Source of the DNA: a virus
Length of the DNA stretch: 64,000 nucleotides
Virus record (IMG/VR): IMGVR_UViG_3300015189_000003
Coordinates: 1-64,000 of that record
Direction: 5' to 3' (one strand)
The position numbers and the translations under genes were made by a program. The notes under the pieces are model-generated. The model did not search any database. It had not been told where the DNA came from and worked only from the letters and a program-made list of their open reading frames with translations. This document shows, piece by piece, positions 45,331 through 54,398 of the stretch (its first letter is position 1; each line of letters starts with the position of its first letter).

Positions 45331-45510
45331 CTAGTTCCTCGTAACTTGGCTTGCCAGCCTTCTGCCGCTCATTGCCGGGGACGATGGGGCGGGTCGGATG
45401 CCGTTGGGTACGCCGGTCCCCGTGAACACTACCTTTGCAAGTAGTATCAGGTCGTTTGCGGTTGCCCCGGCGTCAACGTCTTCGTAACAAAGGACAATTG
45501 CTTTTGCCAT
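45331..45510 (-). CDS. Small hypothetical protein
   Basis: 59 residues from ATG 45510, with GGGAGAA upstream and leader module C directly before it. First ~35 residues (KAIVLCYEDVDAGATANDL) look coding; the last ~20 may be a shadow of the overlapping -1 frame. Heads the operon of tail genes down to about 40,391. Confidence 0.5.
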   Translation of the reverse strand: MAKAIVLCYEDVDAGATANDLILLAKVVFTGTGVPNGIRPAPSSPAMSGRRLASQVTRN

Positions 45511-45529
45511 GTTTTTCTCCCAAGAAACG

Positions 45530-45622
45530 AAAAAAGCCCCACAAAAACGCGAAGTCTTGCGGGGCTCGATGGGTTCGATGCCGTCAGTCCGCATCATAGC
45601 TGCGGGCGGCCAGGTGGGTCAA
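45530..45622 (-). promoter_or_regulatory. Promoter plus leader hairpin (module C)
   Basis: -35 TTGACC (45617-45622), 18-bp spacer, -10 TATGAT (45593-45598), predicted start near 45586. GGCATCG box at 45576-45582, then the stem AGCCCC/GGGGCT (45535-45540, 45561-45566), U6 and CGU; start codon at 45510. Back to back with a plus-strand promoter at 45637. Confidence 0.75.
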
Positions 45623-45636
45623 AAACCGAGTCCGAC

Positions 45637-45666
45637 TTGACTTTCCACCGTGGAAGGCGGATTATT
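45637..45666 (+). promoter_or_regulatory. Putative promoter for the prepilin unit
   Basis: Plus strand TTGACT (45637-45642), 18-bp spacer containing the palindrome TTCCACCGTGGAA, then ATTATT (45661-45666). It lies divergently 15 bp from module C and just upstream of the plus-strand genes. The -10 is weak. Confidence 0.45.
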
Positions 45667-45671
45667 GGGGA

Positions 45672-45785
45672 ATGAGGATGCAATTCAGCCTCTTGGGCCT
45701 GTTTTCCGTGATGACGTGCGCGGCGGTGGTCGCGTGGTGTATTCCGCTCTACGTCCAGTCGCTGCGAATTATTTTCAACTGGTAG
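45672..45785 (+). CDS. Tiny membrane protein of planctomycete style
   Basis: 37 residues: MRMQFSLLGLFSVMTCAAVVAW... A single N-terminal helix with the FSL-LLFS start repeated in many planctomycete proteins (usually RFSLRTLL). GGGG precedes the ATG; the stop is 4 nt from the prepilin start. Host-derived cargo is likely. Confidence 0.6.
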   Translation: MRMQFSLLGLFSVMTCAAVVAWCIPLYVQSLRIIFNW

Positions 45786-45789
45786 TCCC

Positions 45790-46734
45790 ATGCGCAAAGC
45801 CTTCACCCTCATCGAAATGACCATCGTCATCGCCATCATCGCCATTCTCGCTGGCATGGCCTTGTCGGTTTACAACACCGCAGCCCAACAGTCCAAGGGT
45901 ATGCGGACGCGGGCTATCATTGCCAAGATTGACCAGTTGATTGGGGAGAAGTATGAGTGGTATAGGACGCGGCAGGTGCCGATTCGGATTCCTCCGATGA
46001 CTCGCCCCGATGACGCTGCCAGGATTCGCCTTGATGCCTTGCGGGAGTTAATGCGGTTCGAGATGCCAGACCGGATAACCGATGTCACCGCTGGCCCAGC
46101 TTACGGAACTGCCCCCGATGTGATCCCGCAAGCAGGTTATCCCGTCTACCCGCTGTACCGGCTGAATGCCCGGCCAGCACTCAACAAACAGTATCTACGC
46201 CGAGCGTTCCAAGCGGGGGTCGGAAGTGCCAGCCTGCAAAATTGGACGAACGCAAACGAAAACGCCGAATGTCTCTACCTGATCCTGTCTTGCATGAGAG
46301 ACGGCGACAAATCTGCCCTGGATTACTTCTCGCCCACGGAAATTGGCGACGTTGACGGGGACGGCATGAATGAGATTCTCGACAGCTTCGGCCAGCCGAT
46401 TGTGTGGCTGCGATGGGCACCGGGCTATCGTGCCGATGTCGCCCCGTATCCGGTCACTCCGCAAGACGGTGGAACGCCAGACCCGTTTGACCCGTTTTTA
46501 GTTTACGGCAACACGATTCCATTTGCGATGAAACCTCTTATCTGGTCCGCTGGTCCCGACAAACGGCACGGAATCAGCGTGAATACGCCGAACGATATGA
46601 GCGGAGTGCCGATGCCCTATGCCATGAGTTCGCCGCCGAACGATCCTTACTGGCAGCAGCCCGTGATGGTCGGCTGGCCTTTCAATGCAGATGCGACCGA
46701 CAATATCACGAATCACGATCTCGAAGCCCGCTAA
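45790..46734 (+). CDS. Type II/IV prepilin-like protein
   Basis: 314 residues. The N-terminus KAFTLIEMTIVIAIIAILAGMAL is a class III prepilin signal (cleavage before Phe, +5 Glu), as in pseudopilins. The rest is a large soluble domain with Pro, Tyr and Trp and a Ca-binding-like DVDGDGMNE. Such proteins are planctomycete-specific and abundant; in a phage on the opposite strand it looks like a host-acquired gene, perhaps altering surface appendages. Its last 29 nt overlap the convergent glycosyltransferase gene. Confidence 0.82.
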   Translation: MRKAFTLIEMTIVIAIIAILAGMALSVYNTAAQQSKGMRTRAIIAKIDQLIGEKYEWYRTRQVPIRIPPMTRPDDAARIRLDALRELMRFEMPDRITDVTAGPAYGTAPDVIPQAGYPVYPLYRLNARPALNKQYLRRAFQAGVGSASLQNWTNANENAECLYLILSCMRDGDKSALDYFSPTEIGDVDGDGMNEILDSFGQPIVWLRWAPGYRADVAPYPVTPQDGGTPDPFDPFLVYGNTIPFAMKPLIWSAGPDKRHGISVNTPNDMSGVPMPYAMSSPPNDPYWQQPVMVGWPFNADATDNITNHDLEAR

Positions 46735-48067
46735 TAAAATCTTCCCACCGCTCCGCCATTCTCTTCGCCGTAAATTCTAGCCGAGCCACTTCCTGGGCGT
46801 ACAGCACTTGCTCGCTATTCTTCCCTGCCGCATCCGCTTCCAATATCGCCGCCGCCAGCTCTTGCGGCTTGGGGTTCACGGGAACTAGCCAACTCATCGG
46901 GCCAAAGTCATCCCGCACTTTCAACGCGGTCGGGTAACTGGTGGTCACAACCGGAATGCCGTAGAGCCATGCCTCGATCACAGCCAGCGAGTTCGCTTCG
47001 TGGTGAGACGGGGCACAAAACACATCCGCATCTTGCATTAGGTTTCCGAGGTTGTCTTGCGGTCCCAAGATTGTCAGCCGTCCTTCTCTTTCCAGTGCGG
47101 GAAACTCTTTCGGCATTTGATACGGCGGGCCAGCGGCGACTAAGTGCCAGTCATGCGGCAGATAGAGAATTGCCCGCGCCAAGCCGTCCAGATTCTTCAC
47201 GGAGTCAAACCGGCCAACAAACAAAACCGTCTTGGGGCGGTCCTTTGTCGGCGGTCGATCCGGTACAAGCCGATCTTCATCGGCCCCGTTCTGAATGACG
47301 GTTACGCGGGAGCGGTCCTTCTCATCGTCAAAATTGAGCAGGCATGTTTCATGGACGCAAGCAAGATGAGCGCCCGACTTTACGCCAGCCGCGGCGAATT
47401 CCTTTTGATTGGAGAAGCCCAGCGTTCCGTGCTGAATGTCAATCACCCGGTCGGCGAATCCCGCCACTCGCTGCGGCAAGTCGAGGCAGCCCCAGGAGAG
47501 CAGGAAGTCAACTTGCTCCATCACTTCCGGCAGGCGGTCGGCTTCCAGCAATCGAACATGCTTGGGTAGCCACGATTTCATTAGGTCGCTGGAATACTTG
47601 GAATCTTTCACCAGCACGTAATGGGCGACAACCTTTTGCGGGTCGAAGTTGCGGCACAGGGAAATTATCCAGCGTTCGGCCCCGCCGAGATTCATAGAGG
47701 GGGAGAGGAAGGCGACTTTGATAGGCTTCCACGGTTCACCCCACTTGCTGCCGCCAGGATAGGGGCATTTCTTCCCGGGGTCGCGAAGCAAGCCGTTAAG
47801 CATCGCCTGACCGCTGCCGCACGTTCCGCAGACCTTGCAGCCTTGCTTCTCTTCGTTCCAATGCTCGCAGCCCGATTTGCAGATTGATAGGCGGCGTTCG
47901 ATTTCAAAGAGCGGGAGGGGAGGCGGAATGGGGCGCGGGAGAGCCTGCTCCGCTGAATCATTCGGTCCAGCTTCGCAAACCTCCTTGCACGACGGGCAAG
48001 CCATGCGTGGAATGGTCCGCTGCAAAGTGAAGCGATGAGCGGTCTGACAGTTGGGACACTTCCACAT
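46706..48067 (-). CDS. GT4-type glycosyltransferase with N-terminal zinc ribbons
   Basis: 453 residues. The N-terminal ~110 residues hold CPNC...CPSC and CKSGC...CKVCGTCG clusters. Then a GT-B glycosyltransferase: AFLSPSMNLGGAERWI (Gly-rich loop), VIQNGADEDRLVP, VLFVGRFDSVKNLDGL, and FCAPSHHEANSLAVIEAWLYGIPVV with the E-x7-E-like nucleotide-sugar motif. It may decorate virion or host-surface glycans, or DNA. It sits among tail genes. Zinc-ribbon plus GT4 fusion is unusual. Confidence 0.85.
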   Translation of the reverse strand: MWKCPNCQTAHRFTLQRTIPRMACPSCKEVCEAGPNDSAEQALPRPIPPPLPLFEIERRLSICKSGCEHWNEEKQGCKVCGTCGSGQAMLNGLLRDPGKKCPYPGGSKWGEPWKPIKVAFLSPSMNLGGAERWIISLCRNFDPQKVVAHYVLVKDSKYSSDLMKSWLPKHVRLLEADRLPEVMEQVDFLLSWGCLDLPQRVAGFADRVIDIQHGTLGFSNQKEFAAAGVKSGAHLACVHETCLLNFDDEKDRSRVTVIQNGADEDRLVPDRPPTKDRPKTVLFVGRFDSVKNLDGLARAILYLPHDWHLVAAGPPYQMPKEFPALEREGRLTILGPQDNLGNLMQDADVFCAPSHHEANSLAVIEAWLYGIPVVTTSYPTALKVRDDFGPMSWLVPVNPKPQELAAAILEADAAGKNSEQVLYAQEVARLEFTAKRMAERWEDFISGLRDRDS

Positions 48068-48070
48068 AAA

Positions 48071-49765
48071 TTATCCGCAGAGAGTTGAGGCGTAAGCAGT
48101 CGTCCCCGTGGCATCGCATTGGATCGGGTTCGGCGAGGGGGCATTGGCGTACTGATAGAACGCCATCGGGATACGGTCCCAGGCGGTGCAGTCGGGAACC
48201 GCCGTCCCCAAGTTGGCTTGCCAGGACACTGAAGTTGCAGTTCCCGCGACGTCCGCATATTGGAGAGTCGCCGTGAGGATGTAATCGGAACCGACAAGCC
48301 GAAGGACAGCACGCGCAACGCCGCTGCCTATGCCGCCCGGAATCGAACATGGCGGGGTCGGGAAATCCTGCCAGATGCAGCCGCCGGTTCCGTCTTCGCC
48401 TTCGGCTTGCAGCACGTATGCCGGAATAGTGTCGCAGTCAGTACAAGAACTGTCCGCCATTTCAGGGATTTCAAAGAGCAGGAATTCGCACATCGTGCCG
48501 TCAAGACACAGGCCGCAGGGGTCGCCAGGGCACGCCGCACATGTAGCACAATCCAAATCCGCCGGTGCCGTTGCGTCATACGTCTTGCTGAAAACGAAAT
48601 TATCAAATACTGCCCCGCTATTCCCGCCGAGACTTACCCAATATCCCGATGCGGTTTCCGCAATCGCGGCATCAGCGCAAAGGCTACTCCCCCGCCCCGT
48701 GACCGTGCAGCTCAATACCCCCCGCGAATAACACAGCGACAAAGCCATGTACAAGGCTGAATCGGAAGTCACCGACACCGTTTGAGCATCTGTATCAAGC
48801 AGCGTATCCGAATTATCGTACAGCCGAAGCGTGCGAAGTCCACCCGAGTAAGTCAGCTTCGCGTACCCGTTGCCGATGAAGACTTTCGACTCTACCGCAT
48901 TGTCTTGCACGTCCACCGTGACCTTGTGCGTCGTCTTCAACCCGGGATGGAAAATATGGTGCTGGATTTTCGACGGGCTTGTCCCAAGCGTCATCAGCCC
49001 GCCCGAGACGGAATAGCTGCCGGAAATCACATCCCAAAGGCACGGCTCGTCAGTCGTGAACGCATCCTGGCTAATCGAGCAAGAGGTATGGCACCAGGGG
49101 CAAGTCCTGTTACTGCCGCTTGGCGAGTCCCGGTAATAGCTCGCCTTGAAGTTATCGAACTGAGCGGCCATCGTCGATTTAATGCCCGAGAGCGTGCCGA
49201 CAGTCGGGCCTTCCACCAGCGTCTGGCAGCTTATTGGAATCCGCGTGGCGTCGTTGGGAAACTCGATGAGGGCAATCACTTTGTCCTGAGTCTCGTAACC
49301 GTAGCTGCCGGTATTCGGAATGAGGCATACCCGCAGCCGATACCAGACGCCAGTCGTCAGCCCCCAGACTTGCACGCAATTGGTAACCGTTGTTCCAGGC
49401 GTGCAACTTCCGCCGACGCCTGCCACATAAGCGAACGCCGTGAGAATCGCACAAGAGCCAGACGCGTAAGTCAGCTTGGCCGCAAAGTAGTTGCTGGCGT
49501 CCGTTTTTCCGGTCTGCACTTCCACAGACCCATCAGTGGAGAGCTTGAAATCAACGACGGCCGTCCGCGAATCGCCAGACGCACCGGGGAAAGCCGTCGT
49601 GTGCTTGTAGTCAGCCGCGGCAACCGCATCGAGGACGTTGCTGGCGAGATTCCAGTCGGTGCCAGAGAGCTTCACCCACGGCGAGGCTACGGGCGTTTCG
49701 TTGGCGCGGGTGAAGGTGTCGGCGGCTATATCGGTGCAAGGAGCACAACAGCATTTTGGAATCAC
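48071..49765 (-). CDS. Cys-rich tail protein with two lectin-like domains
   Basis: 564 residues from GTG 49765, overlapping the upstream stop as GTGA. Two similar concanavalin-type beta modules begin DTFTRANETPVASPW (about 15) and DAFTTDEPCLWDV (about 240). A Cys-dense linker (CATCAACPGDPCGLCLDG) follows. Around 25 Cys in total, which is striking for a cytoplasmic virion protein. Likely an adhesin or tail-side receptor-binding protein. Confidence 0.62.
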   Translation of the reverse strand: MIPKCCCAPCTDIAADTFTRANETPVASPWVKLSGTDWNLASNVLDAVAAADYKHTTAFPGASGDSRTAVVDFKLSTDGSVEVQTGKTDASNYFAAKLTYASGSCAILTAFAYVAGVGGSCTPGTTVTNCVQVWGLTTGVWYRLRVCLIPNTGSYGYETQDKVIALIEFPNDATRIPISCQTLVEGPTVGTLSGIKSTMAAQFDNFKASYYRDSPSGSNRTCPWCHTSCSISQDAFTTDEPCLWDVISGSYSVSGGLMTLGTSPSKIQHHIFHPGLKTTHKVTVDVQDNAVESKVFIGNGYAKLTYSGGLRTLRLYDNSDTLLDTDAQTVSVTSDSALYMALSLCYSRGVLSCTVTGRGSSLCADAAIAETASGYWVSLGGNSGAVFDNFVFSKTYDATAPADLDCATCAACPGDPCGLCLDGTMCEFLLFEIPEMADSSCTDCDTIPAYVLQAEGEDGTGGCIWQDFPTPPCSIPGGIGSGVARAVLRLVGSDYILTATLQYADVAGTATSVSWQANLGTAVPDCTAWDRIPMAFYQYANAPSPNPIQCDATGTTAYASTLCG

Positions 49766-51219
49766 GATTCGTAGCAGCTTACCAGCCACCTCCCGCAATT
49801 CCAAAATAGCGAGACATAGAGCCCGCTTGTCACAGCGCCAGCCAAGGCCGTCGCCTGGACGTTAAACGTCGTGTCGGCCAGAGTGCCGGACGCCGGGCGG
49901 TCCCAGACGCTAACGGTTCCCGTCGCCGCCGCGGCAATGTCCGCATCCGGCTTGCCGAGCATGATTTGGTCGAAAACCTCATAGGTGCTCGACTGGCTCA
50001 ACTGCCGATCCACCCCGACACCAGACGGCAGCGACCAAACGCGCGTGCGGGTCGGCTCCCAGATAATCGCGTCATCAAAGCCGGTCGGAGTCCAGTCAAC
50101 AACGCCGTTCCAGCAGACGTCATACAGCCGCGAAAGCCAGCCGTAATAATCGGCCGCAACTTGCGCGGCCAAGGCCGCCAAGGTCGCCGAGTTGGTCGGC
50201 GCGCTGCCGGAATTCGCCGCCGTGTTGTAGGGATATTCGGCGTACAGAGTGGAGTGGAATATCCGTTCCTTGCCGCTCACTGTCGAAGTCGGCGGTTCGG
50301 CCGTTGCCGAGGCCGCGGAGGTCGTCGTGTAAATTTCTCCGTCGCAGTAGACGCTGTATTGCGACCAGCGGCGAAAGTTCACCCGAACGCTGGCCGGAAT
50401 GTCGCCGAGCGAGGTCGACAAATCGCCGCCAGCCGCCAGCGACAATAACCCCTGGTCATAATTGGCTTGCAATGCCGTTTTGGCGCTGGCGACAGATTGA
50501 CTCGTGACTGTACCCGCTTCCGGGTCGCAGATGATTCGCTGGCCCACCGAGGCCGCGACAGCATCGAGCAGGACGGGGACAGGGACATACCGCCGAGTGA
50601 GCTCTACCCAATCAGGCTGCAAGTAGTCCGCATCGACCGAATCGACGGAAATCGTCACGCCAAGGGCCGTCCCGAGGCTAGAAAACAGCGTCGTCCACGT
50701 CGACGAACTTGTCAGTTCCAGATTTCCGGACGAGATGAATTGCCAGAAATACCGAACGTCAACCAGCGGCAGGAGCCAGAGGGTTGCCGCGACTTCCGCA
50801 GCCGTTTGCGTCGTCCCCGGAACGATACCCGACACCGGCCGCGGAGGAAGCAAGTACAGGTCGATATATTGGACGTTGGTGTCCTCGTCGCCAATCGCCA
50901 GCTCCAAAGCCGTCGTGCCGCCCGCAGAGTGAGCCTGCGAGACGATTGAGTCTTTGGCCGTCCCGTTGCAGAGGAACCAGCCGCGAGCCCAGCGGCTTGC
51001 GCCAGAGGGCCAATAGAGGCTATTTAGCTTCGGAGGAGGGGGCGTCGGCCAGTTGTAGACCGGCAAGTTGATAGAATGGACGTTATCAGGATGCCTTGAG
51101 CCCGTGCTACTTGGCAGGGGCCCGTACAAATTCGCCTCCTCGAGCGGCAGCGTCCGGTTGATGAACGCTTCCACTTCCGGCGTCGGAATCAGCAGGGATA
51201 TTCCACCGAAGGTTATCAT
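49762..51219 (-). CDS. Tail protein of unknown type
   Basis: 485 residues, ATG overlapping the gene above. The middle (LGVTISVDSVDADYLQPDWVELTRRYVPVPVLLDAVAASVGQR) resembles the domain order of tail-hub proteins of siphophages; other parts are Ser/Ala-rich. Position between the tail genes supports a baseplate or hub role. No diagnostic motif. Confidence 0.55.
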   Translation of the reverse strand: MITFGGISLLIPTPEVEAFINRTLPLEEANLYGPLPSSTGSRHPDNVHSINLPVYNWPTPPPPKLNSLYWPSGASRWARGWFLCNGTAKDSIVSQAHSAGGTTALELAIGDEDTNVQYIDLYLLPPRPVSGIVPGTTQTAAEVAATLWLLPLVDVRYFWQFISSGNLELTSSSTWTTLFSSLGTALGVTISVDSVDADYLQPDWVELTRRYVPVPVLLDAVAASVGQRIICDPEAGTVTSQSVASAKTALQANYDQGLLSLAAGGDLSTSLGDIPASVRVNFRRWSQYSVYCDGEIYTTTSAASATAEPPTSTVSGKERIFHSTLYAEYPYNTAANSGSAPTNSATLAALAAQVAADYYGWLSRLYDVCWNGVVDWTPTGFDDAIIWEPTRTRVWSLPSGVGVDRQLSQSSTYEVFDQIMLGKPDADIAAAATGTVSVWDRPASGTLADTTFNVQATALAGAVTSGLYVSLFWNCGRWLVSCYES

Positions 51220-51710
51220 GCTCCCGAAACGTCCCAGTCGAAGAGGACTTTGAACGTCAATTCAATCGCGCCCAGCCGCTTGAGCGACTTCGTGATTGAA
51301 AACGAGTGGGGCATCAGTGGATCCCGCGTTTGCGGATTGCCGGCCACCGTCGGAGACTGGACGGCCAGCGCCGCCATGACTTCCGTTGCCTTGCTCCACA
51401 GCCCGAGCGATTCGTTATTCAGTAGCTCGACATCCCGCCCTACCTGGTCGAGCATCAGCGGAGAGTGAATCTTGACCAGCAGGCCGGCCTCGACGGTCAG
51501 TTGCTCGATGCCGCCGCCGTCAATCATCCCCTCGTCAAACGTGCCGGAAGTCGGCGCGACGACGTAGAAGAATTCACCCGGAGTCGGTGGAATGCAGTCG
51601 GGGTCCAGGCAAAAGAAACAATTGGCGTCAGTGCAACCGTCGATCGCGGCCCGTAGCATCTCTACGGCCGCCGTGTAGACGTTCTGAGGCAATGCCTTGT
51701 CACGAGCCAT
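51216..51710 (-). CDS. Putative tail completion protein
   Basis: 164 residues. Helical start, a CTDANCFFCLDPDC cluster, then beta sequence with PGEFFYVVAP. Size and position suggest a tail-terminator or minor tail role. Weak evidence. Confidence 0.45.
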   Translation of the reverse strand: MARDKALPQNVYTAAVEMLRAAIDGCTDANCFFCLDPDCIPPTPGEFFYVVAPTSGTFDEGMIDGGGIEQLTVEAGLLVKIHSPLMLDQVGRDVELLNNESLGLWSKATEVMAALAVQSPTVAGNPQTRDPLMPHSFSITKSLKRLGAIELTFKVLFDWDVSGA

Positions 51711-51766
51711 CTATCCCCCTCGTGCCGCCCAGGTTATCCCAGGCGGCTAAAAACGGTCGCCAAAGA

Positions 51767-52291
51767 CTAGGCAATCCGGTAAGTGATCCAGGTTGCCGCA
51801 GCCGTCTTGCGAGAACGGAACATGGCCGAATAGCCAGTGATGCCGCCGGTCGTGGCGTGCAAGGATTGCACGATGGGGCCGCCGACGATGGTATGACCGG
51901 TGCCAGCCGTGACCGTGATGGTGTCCGCCGCGGCGAGCGCGTTATTAATTAACACCCAGTCAAACGAATCACCCGTGACGGGGCTGGACGAGTTCGCGGC
52001 GTCCATCAGCGTCCCCGTGGGGAGCGTGTAGGCGACCGTCGCGCCCGTAGCTGTCGGCGTGGCGTTGATGATTCCCGTCAGCAATTCGGCAACGGTTAGC
52101 GTGACCGCCACCGTCTTAGTGGTCGGGGCGCCTTGCTGCTTGAACACGGCGGGAGTGCGCCAGGCCAGACCATCCCAAACCAAGTGCTCCTTGGTCGTGG
52201 TATCAAAGAACCGCGCGCCAGGCTCGGCATTGGTGGGGCGGGCCGCGGTTGCGCCGGAAATATCCAGGCCGTTTTCTACGAGAGTTGCCAT
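51767..52291 (-). CDS. Tail/fibre structural protein
   Basis: 174 residues. An N-terminal DTTTKEHLVWDGLAWR is the 'tail fibre tip' layout found in many phage appendage proteins; the rest is Thr/Ala/Gly-rich beta sequence (TITVTAGTGHTIVGGPIV). Not coupled to the gene below (56 nt gap). Confidence 0.6.
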   Translation of the reverse strand: MATLVENGLDISGATAARPTNAEPGARFFDTTTKEHLVWDGLAWRTPAVFKQQGAPTTKTVAVTLTVAELLTGIINATPTATGATVAYTLPTGTLMDAANSSSPVTGDSFDWVLINNALAAADTITVTAGTGHTIVGGPIVQSLHATTGGITGYSAMFRSRKTAAATWITYRIA

Positions 52292-52324
52292 CGAAAAATA
52301 TCCTTAGAAAAAAAGGTGGAGTGT

Positions 52325-53962
52325 CTAAGCTACAAGGGTGTCCGCGATCGTTTCGGTTTCGCCCGTGAGGGACGGAAGCAAAAAGCCCTTCTCGCGCATA
52401 TTGAAGTTGCGGTCGAACCACGTTTGGAGCTCGCCGCGATAGTCGTTGGCACAAGTCAACAGGAAGTAATCCGCCTCGACCTGGCCGTCCGTCGCGGCTT
52501 TCCGCATCGGCGTCTTGCCGCTGAAAATGGCCGCCGATGGTCCGCCCTTGTACAGTTCCGTCATTTCGACGAGAGCCGCATGATCGAAGTAAATCGACGT
52601 TCCGGCGCTGACCGCGGTCGAAATGCGGATCCGCAAATAAATCGCGGTCGGCATAATCTTCGGCGTGCGGAAAACACCGTTCTTGGCGACGAAACTCGTC
52701 GTCAAAGCCGAGCAGGTAATCGTGAACGAGTTAGCGGTCCCGGCCTCGTCGTTGACGACCGTTCCGCCGATGCCGTCCACCAGGTCAACCGTGATGACGC
52801 CAGCCGCGGGGACGACGTCGGCCAGCATCCACAGATTGAAGGCGTATTGAGTCAGCGCCTTGAGCGCGACCGCCTGATTGAGCGTGGTTAGCTGCGCGGC
52901 GTCCGAATCGAATTCGACCGCCTTCCCGATGAAGGCATTGGCCGAGCCGGCCGTCCCGGTCGCGGGCGTGTAGGTTCCGCCAGTCGTGTTATTCGTGATC
53001 GTGATTTGCGAGACGTTGCCGGCCTGGCCGGTGAACGTGATCGTGTGCGTGTAAAGCGGCGTCGTGCCGGTGCTCGTAACCGTCAGGTCTTCCAGGCCAG
53101 GAAATAGCCGCATGGCCGTTTGAATCGTCGCGGCCGTCGCGTTGTAGGCCAGGGCGGTCGTCGCGCGGGCCTTCGAGTTCGGGTCGGTCCAATTGATGAT
53201 GTACGTCCCGGCCGTCGGCGGGCCCGTCACCGTCAGCGTCTGGACTTCATAGCTCGTGCTCTTGAGCGTTGTGCCGACAGTAGCGACCGAGGGCACCCAG
53301 TAATCAGGGACATTCGTCAGCGTCCAGTCGTCGAAATCTCCGTTGGTCAAGAGCGAGGACGCGGCGTCCGTCGCCGTAATGCCGCGGGAACATGCCGAGC
53401 CGAGCGGCCAATCTTGCGACAGCTTGTCGGTGACAGCGACGTCGCCTTTTGCCGTGAAGCTGGCTTGCGAGGGCGTGGTATCGCCCGTGCAGGTGATTCG
53501 AATTGTTTCCGGCAAGAGGTTTTCTTGCGTCTTGCCGTCCGCCCGCTTGGCCGAGGCGACGAGAACCCCATCCCCGGTCCCGACGATCGAGCCGGCGGAG
53601 GCCGTCGGCTCGTTGGCGTCGACACTGGCGACATCCGTCACCATTTGCCGGATGAGAGCTTGCAGAGCGGTCGTCAAATCCTTGCGGTCGAGGTTCGCAT
53701 CGGCTTGGAACATCTCAATCAGGTAGTCCGTGCTGGACTGCCGAATCGAGCCAGCCAGGCCGCTGCCGGACGATTGCCAGCCGCGGTTCGAGCCTTCCAC
53801 CGGGGCGGCCGCCTTTTTGAGCGGCAGGGAAAGCGAATTGAACGAATCCAAAAACGTCTTGACCGTGTTCGGGACGGTCGTAAGCCGAGCCGTGTTCAAT
53901 GTCTTTTGGACAAAGAAGCCGTGGCCGAGCGTCGTGAATAGATTCGTTAAGTTGACAGCCAT
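52325..53962 (-). CDS. Large structural tail protein
   Basis: 545 residues. N-terminal ~130 helical (anchoring), then two beta-rich regions with the repeated phage motif GTYTINW/AYNATAATIQTAM (a family of structural repeats with TGPPTAGTYIINWTDPN), plus a carbohydrate-binding-like module with SAGTSIYFDHAALVE. Probably a virion fibre or baseplate component. Starts 1 nt after the gene above. Confidence 0.6.
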   Translation of the reverse strand: MAVNLTNLFTTLGHGFFVQKTLNTARLTTVPNTVKTFLDSFNSLSLPLKKAAAPVEGSNRGWQSSGSGLAGSIRQSSTDYLIEMFQADANLDRKDLTTALQALIRQMVTDVASVDANEPTASAGSIVGTGDGVLVASAKRADGKTQENLLPETIRITCTGDTTPSQASFTAKGDVAVTDKLSQDWPLGSACSRGITATDAASSLLTNGDFDDWTLTNVPDYWVPSVATVGTTLKSTSYEVQTLTVTGPPTAGTYIINWTDPNSKARATTALAYNATAATIQTAMRLFPGLEDLTVTSTGTTPLYTHTITFTGQAGNVSQITITNNTTGGTYTPATGTAGSANAFIGKAVEFDSDAAQLTTLNQAVALKALTQYAFNLWMLADVVPAAGVITVDLVDGIGGTVVNDEAGTANSFTITCSALTTSFVAKNGVFRTPKIMPTAIYLRIRISTAVSAGTSIYFDHAALVEMTELYKGGPSAAIFSGKTPMRKAATDGQVEADYFLLTCANDYRGELQTWFDRNFNMREKGFLLPSLTGETETIADTLVA

Positions 53963-54268
53963 TTAGCCGATGAGTCGATAAACCAGGTGCCCGGAAACTT
54001 GAACCGCACCGCCGAGCGTCATCTTTAGGGCTTCGCCCGCGGCCGTTTCAAACCAGCCGTCGCCGTTGTCAATCGGGCAGGCGAGCGTTGACGTAGCCCC
54101 CATGGACATCGAGCCCGAAAGGGCGGTCGTGTTGCTGAACCACTGGATCGTTACGGCCGTTACGCTGTCGAGGACGTAGCCCATGACGCGAATTTGCTTG
54201 CCAGCCACCGCAGCGACGATGGTGTTCCCTGCCCCGGAAGTAGCGGCGGAAATTGAGGCGTAGGCCAT
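53963..54268 (-). CDS. Small structural protein
   Basis: 101 residues from ATG 54268. Small beta-sandwich pattern (ISAATSGAGNTIVAAVAGKQIRV, LDSVTAVTIQWFS) common for virion decoration or tail proteins. It is the first gene after module D. Confidence 0.6.
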   Translation of the reverse strand: MAYASISAATSGAGNTIVAAVAGKQIRVMGYVLDSVTAVTIQWFSNTTALSGSMSMGATSTLACPIDNGDGWFETAAGEALKMTLGGAVQVSGHLVYRLIG

Positions 54269-54286
54269 GTTTAGATTCCAAGAACG

Positions 54287-54396
54287 AAAAAAAGCCGCCA
54301 AATCCAGGCCCGCTTTCAAGACGGGGAGAATTTGGCGGCTCAGGGAGGCTGATACCGTCAGTGGTTATCTTAGCGGGCAGTGATTGTCTGGGTCAA
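54287..54396 (-). promoter_or_regulatory. Promoter plus leader hairpin (module D)
   Basis: -35 TTGACC (54391-54396), 18-bp spacer, -10 TAAGAT (54367-54372), predicted start near 54360. GGTATC box (54350-54355 area), an 11-bp stem AGCCGCCAAAT/ATTTGGCGGCT (54293-54303, 54330-54340), and seven U plus CGU; the start codon follows at 54268. It lies just after the stop of the upstream 567-aa gene. Confidence 0.75.
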
Positions 54397-54398
54397 AA

